Shown here: positions 61,045-64,000 of the stretch, in pieces
Numbering within the stretch: position 1 is the stretch's first letter
Layout: each line of letters begins with the position of its first letter
NCBI GenBank assembly: GCA_022570795.1
Contig: JAKUDP010000004.1
Span: forward strand, 1,116,001 to 1,180,000
Origin: Sphaerulina vaccinii
Taxonomy: Eukaryota; Ascomycota; Dothideomycetes; Mycosphaerellales; Mycosphaerellaceae
DNA length: 64,000 nucleotides
Direction: 5' to 3'
The notes under the pieces: generated by a model
The model's database searches: none
What the model saw: the letters and a program-made list of their open reading frames with translations, nothing else
Told to the model about the DNA's origin: nothing
Position numbers and translations under genes: made by a program

Positions 61045-62018
61045 ATGACAATGGCGAAGACCTTCCGAGAGGCAGAGTCCAGCTGCAAATGCTCAGATCC
61101 AGAATGCGTTCAGAAGCTAGCCGTATCTGTGCCAGGTACTAAACCGGGAACTTTCTACGTGAGCATGAGAATCACCCATCCGGATCTTTCAGAAGAATTG
61201 TTCAACGAATGGTATGACAAGACACATATACCAGATGCTTTCAAGACTCGTGCCTTTAAGGAGGCATACCGATGGAAAGCTCTCGATCCAGCAGCTGAGC
61301 GCCCTTTTTTGAATACATATCCTCTGGAAGATGTCGACTTTCTCAACTCGAAGGAGTTCACAAGTACGGCATGGTCCAGTATGTCGTGCAGTGGTGGCAT
61401 AGTTATTAACTGACGTTGGGGATAGCCATACCAGTCCAGGATGACCGACTTCCAGAATCGGGACTTGTTTTCGGTTGTGTAGGGTTCGATATGAGATGCT
61501 ACGAGATCTCACAAGTTCTGGAGCGAGAACCTTCGAGTCCAGGTCAATCGCAATCCTAAGATCTTTCATCTCAGATCTATGCTGACTGTACTGTAGCCCA
61601 AGCTAATTTCATGTTCGTCGTGGGCATCACCTCTCATACGGCAGAGGAGCTCTACGAATGGGAGTGCCAGGATAATGCAGCCGATAGATGCATGAAGCCC
61701 GGCTGGCTGAGAACTGAACGCTACCAGTTGTCAACTACCGTCCCCATCAGCAAAGATATGGAGACCATGATGAAGAATCTGGACGACTTGCTTGCGAATC
61801 GCATCTCGGATGTTCTGACCATAGTAAGCTTGCCGAGGAGAACTCACTGGAATTGAGATCTGGCTAATCTCTTGCAGCGTTACTACGACAGTGAGGAATG
61901 TCCTGAGGACGGTATGGACTTGATGACTGGAAAGTGTGCGAGACTCGAAAGGTGTTTGGCGGCATATCCGAATCGGGAGTGTGCTTGGTACAAGAAGATG
62001 GCGAACTTCAAGAAGTGA
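61045..62018 (+). CDS. EthD-like/dimeric alpha-beta barrel protein, four exons
   Basis: Exons 61045-61363, 61426-61542, 61597-61823 and 61878-62018; introns of 62, 54 and 54 nt, with branch sites such as GCTGAC and GGCTAAT and consistent phases, give 267 residues. Intron 2 has an unusual GTCAAT donor. The segment TFYVSMRITHPDLSEELFNEWYDKTHIPDA is the EthD/ABM ferredoxin-like pattern (beta strand, then NEWY..HIP), and a second strand-helix unit appears at FMFVVGITSHTAEELYEWEC, so two barrel halves may be fused. The C-terminal 46 residues are Cys-containing and basic. The N-terminal 30 residues (CKCSDPEC) are odd and the start could be upstream or in another exon. Activity unknown; such folds include monooxygenases and small-molecule-binding proteins. 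Confidence 0.7.
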
Positions 62019-62317
62019 AGCGAGTTTGAGTTTTGTAGCGCCTTTCCTTCGCTTGAGGAAGGTATTTGCTCTATTTTCGACTTCGCTTTGCACTTGCTAT
62101 TGTCCAAATAACATGGCTCTTGCCAGGAGAAGAGTCCTGCCTCGCCTCAAATCATGCTCCTATTACCATTACACAGTAAATCTTTATGTCATCTCATCAT
62201 CATTCGTACAGCTTTGTCCGCCCTTTTCAGGTCTTGTTCTGACTTCTCCCTCCGTTTTTGCATCGAGGCACCTCATATTCACACAACACAATGGCGACCG
62301 AGGGCAGGCCTGGGTAG
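62019..62317. other. Convergent intergenic region
   Basis: About 300 bases between the EthD-like gene and the small basic protein gene. Nothing recognised. Confidence 0.5.
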
Positions 62318-62686
62318 CTACTGAGGAGCGCCGAAGTATGGTGTATCGTACAGCTTATGTTTCTTCTCGCAGATGAGCAGCGGCACAAGTGGCTCGATGA
62401 AATCGTACGCTCTCGCATTTTCGAAGAAGTGGCGATCATCCTCCATCCTGTCAGCAAGCGGCGTAGCAGTCGGCTCTCGGAGAGATATGCATACCATCTG
62501 CTGTTGTGCTGCTTGGTTCTTGTGCTGGCGCTTGAACCACTTGAACCATTCCCTGCCGGCCTCGCCACTGAAGAGATCGCGGAATGCCGGCTTATCTTCA
62601 CGAACTTCGGACACTGTCACGACTGTCGTCTTCTTGTTCTTCTTTTGCTGCTTCTTGGCTGGCTTGGGTAGCATCGAAAAGTCCAT
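62318..62686 (-). CDS. Small hypothetical protein with Lys-rich N-terminus, 122 aa
   Basis: Single exon, ATG at 62686. Begins MDFSMLPKPAKKQQKKNKKT, a strongly basic stretch that could be a nuclear or nucleolar signal, followed by a compact part (FRDLFSGEAGREWFKWFKRQ; YDFIEPLVPLLICEKKHKLY). No signal peptide, membrane segment or known domain. Composition argues for a real gene. It lies between the EthD-like gene and the APH-like kinase, both of which could share a pathway, but nothing links this protein to it. Confidence 0.6.
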   Translation of the reverse strand: MDFSMLPKPAKKQQKKNKKTTVVTVSEVREDKPAFRDLFSGEAGREWFKWFKRQHKNQAAQQQMVCISLREPTATPLADRMEDDRHFFENARAYDFIEPLVPLLICEKKHKLYDTPYFGAPQ

Positions 62687-63131
62687 TTTGTATCAGGCAG
62701 GTTGTACAAACATTAACTATTGCGAAAAGTAGAAGTACTGGATTTAGCCCTTCGGCGAGGCCTGGTGTGCGCGATGTGAGATGGAAGTATGAGGGTCATG
62801 CGTGGAAACGCACAGCTCTTATACATACAACGACAAAGCCGCAGTCGGCGGACCTTATCATGCGATGCCACATCGTGAAGGCCGAACGCGACAACGAAGG
62901 AGGAATCTGTTGAATTACCTGACCTTTCGGCAAGAAAGGCATGCAGCAGAGCTTTTAGCACCAGGTCGAGATCGGTCGTTCGTCCCGACAAGAAGGAAGC
63001 GAAAGGAAAAGCCGGCCGAAGACCCACTGAAAAGTGGTTCCAGCGAACACCTGATGGTGCTATATCGGTCGTTTGTGGGACTGGTTGACAAGTAAACATT
63101 AGTTGGAGAAGTGTTCTCGGAAAGTCGCTAT
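62687..63131. other. Intergenic, nothing recognised
   Basis: About 445 bases between two minus-strand genes. Short ORFs only. Confidence 0.5.
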
Positions 63132-64000
63132 CTACAGCTTCGACTGGCTACTCAGCTTGTTCTTTGCTTCAATCATCTTCTTGTACGCCATCTCCGCGAA
63201 TGGTACACGCTCTTCTGCGTACTCTTTCGCCGAAGCAGAACTAGCCTGCCGGGCTGCATATCGCGCTGCAATGCCCTGGAAGATAATAGAGTCTCTAAAA
63301 AGTGCAAACGCCGTTGCCCAAGCGAGGTCCTGCTGCGAAATGTCAAAGCCAGAATCTTGTCCATACCAATCGATGCATTGCGCGTACGTGGGCAGACCAG
63401 GCCAGTCCTTGCTTGTGCTTTTCGGATCTGAGGGATCGAGGAAGGCTTCATCTGCATGCTTTCGTGGCCATGAAGGGGTAGCATTCGAGATTGTCCAGCC
63501 TGACATCAGATTGCACAGATCAGCCAAAGGGTGCCCGATAGTGACCATTTCCCAGTCCAAGATGCCAATGACTCGTGGCTCAGTCTTGTGGAACACCAGG
63601 TTATCGATCTTGAAGTCTCCGTGGAACAGCACACCACGATCGAATGGCTGGCTTTGCTCTCGACCAAAGAACTCCAGGAACTCATCAAAATGAGGCAATT
63701 GTCCGACTTCCTCGCCTGTTTCTTTATCCTTCGATTCTGCCTGCGACTGAGCCAGGCCCTTAAATGTCCTGATCTGCCTCTTGTAGAAACCATTGGGCTT
63801 GCCAAAGTTCTCCAGCCCAATGTCTTTAGGATTTATGCGATGCAGCTTCGCAAGTGTTCGTACTGCATCTCGCCACATCAGCGCCCTATCTTTCCCATTC
63901 ACGCCCTCAATCGCGGCATTCTTCAGAAATCGACCATCTAGGAAGCTCATCACATAGAAAGGTGTGCCAATCACGCTATCATCTTCGCATAGTGCGTATG
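63132..64000 (-). CDS. APH/ACAD10-11-type phosphotransferase, peroxisomal, N-terminus beyond the window
   Basis: Aminoglycoside-phosphotransferase-fold kinase of the class fused to acyl-CoA dehydrogenase in animal ACAD10/ACAD11 and stand-alone in fungi and bacteria. The frame is open to the window edge; 289 codons are visible. Motifs: CEDDSVIGTPFYVMSFLDGR (nucleotide-binding lobe), TLAKLHRINPKDIGLENFGK, Brenner's catalytic motif VLFHGDFKIDNLVFH and the metal-binding GILDWEM, followed by IGHPLADLCNLMSG. These are diagnostic. The C-terminus is SSQSKL, a canonical peroxisomal PTS1 signal. Known relatives phosphorylate 4-hydroxyacyl-CoA intermediates. It ends the group that contains the SRL-tagged acyl-CoA ligase and the SDR. 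Confidence 0.92.
   Translation of the reverse strand, partial: YALCEDDSVIGTPFYVMSFLDGRFLKNAAIEGVNGKDRALMWRDAVRTLAKLHRINPKDIGLENFGKPNGFYKRQIRTFKGLAQSQAESKDKETGEEVGQLPHFDEFLEFFGREQSQPFDRGVLFHGDFKIDNLVFHKTEPRVIGILDWEMVTIGHPLADLCNLMSGWTISNATPSWPRKHADEAFLDPSDPKSTSKDWPGLPTYAQCIDWYGQDSGFDISQQDLAWATAFALFRDSIIFQGIAARYAARQASSASAKEYAEERVPFAEMAYKKMIEAKNKLSSQSKL

Overview
The window is nuclear DNA of a filamentous ascomycete (Pezizomycotina), most plausibly a dothideomycete. Evidence: genes on both strands at roughly 2-4 kb spacing, introns of about 47-67 nt with GTRNGT donors and CTAAC/CTGAC branch sites shortly before the AG, HET-domain and NACHT proteins, F-box-like proteins of filamentous fungi, and several small secreted proteins. 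Genus cannot be read from the sequence. There is no rRNA cluster, no tRNA I trust, no CRISPR and no intact transposon. Splice junctions given below were placed by eye from reading frame plus splice signals.

Layout. 1-12 kb: a 3'-truncated Prp4-type splicing kinase (minus), a secreted Ser/Gly/Leu repeat protein, a U6 snRNA gene split by a spliceosomal intron (minus), a two-exon F-box protein (minus), a cysteine-rich secreted protein with three exons, and a short ORF followed by tRNA-like hairpin repeats. 12-27 kb: a coiled-coil protein with a degenerate J-like C-terminus, a hAT-type MITE with an 8-bp target duplication, an F-box-like protein, Vps35 of the retromer, a NACHT NTPase, a seven-exon DUF7918-like protein and an orphan ORF.

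27-39 kb is gene-poor: diverged repeats (29.6-31.3 kb), microsatellites, a 77-bp-arm inverted repeat, and one or two weakly supported spliced genes. 39-57 kb: a polytopic membrane protein, a small Cys-rich protein, an F-box protein, a Ser/Thr-rich secreted protein, Dus4, a saccharopine-dehydrogenase-like oxidoreductase, a CmcJ/AsaB-like protein, an M28 transferrin-receptor-like peptidase and a HET protein whose 5' end abuts an internal telomeric repeat.

57.6-64 kb carries the most coherent group: a 4-coumarate-CoA-ligase-like acyl-CoA synthetase ending in SRL (PTS1) with a GC-AG intron, divergent from a short-chain dehydrogenase across a 478-bp promoter with two CCTCGG elements, then an EthD-like dimeric alpha/beta-barrel protein, a small basic protein, and an APH/ACAD10-11-type kinase ending in SKL. 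Ligase, SDR and APH kinase are three of the enzyme types of the bacterial levulinate (Lva) pathway, so a peroxisomal 4-oxo/4-hydroxy-acid catabolic cluster is the main hypothesis I would test.
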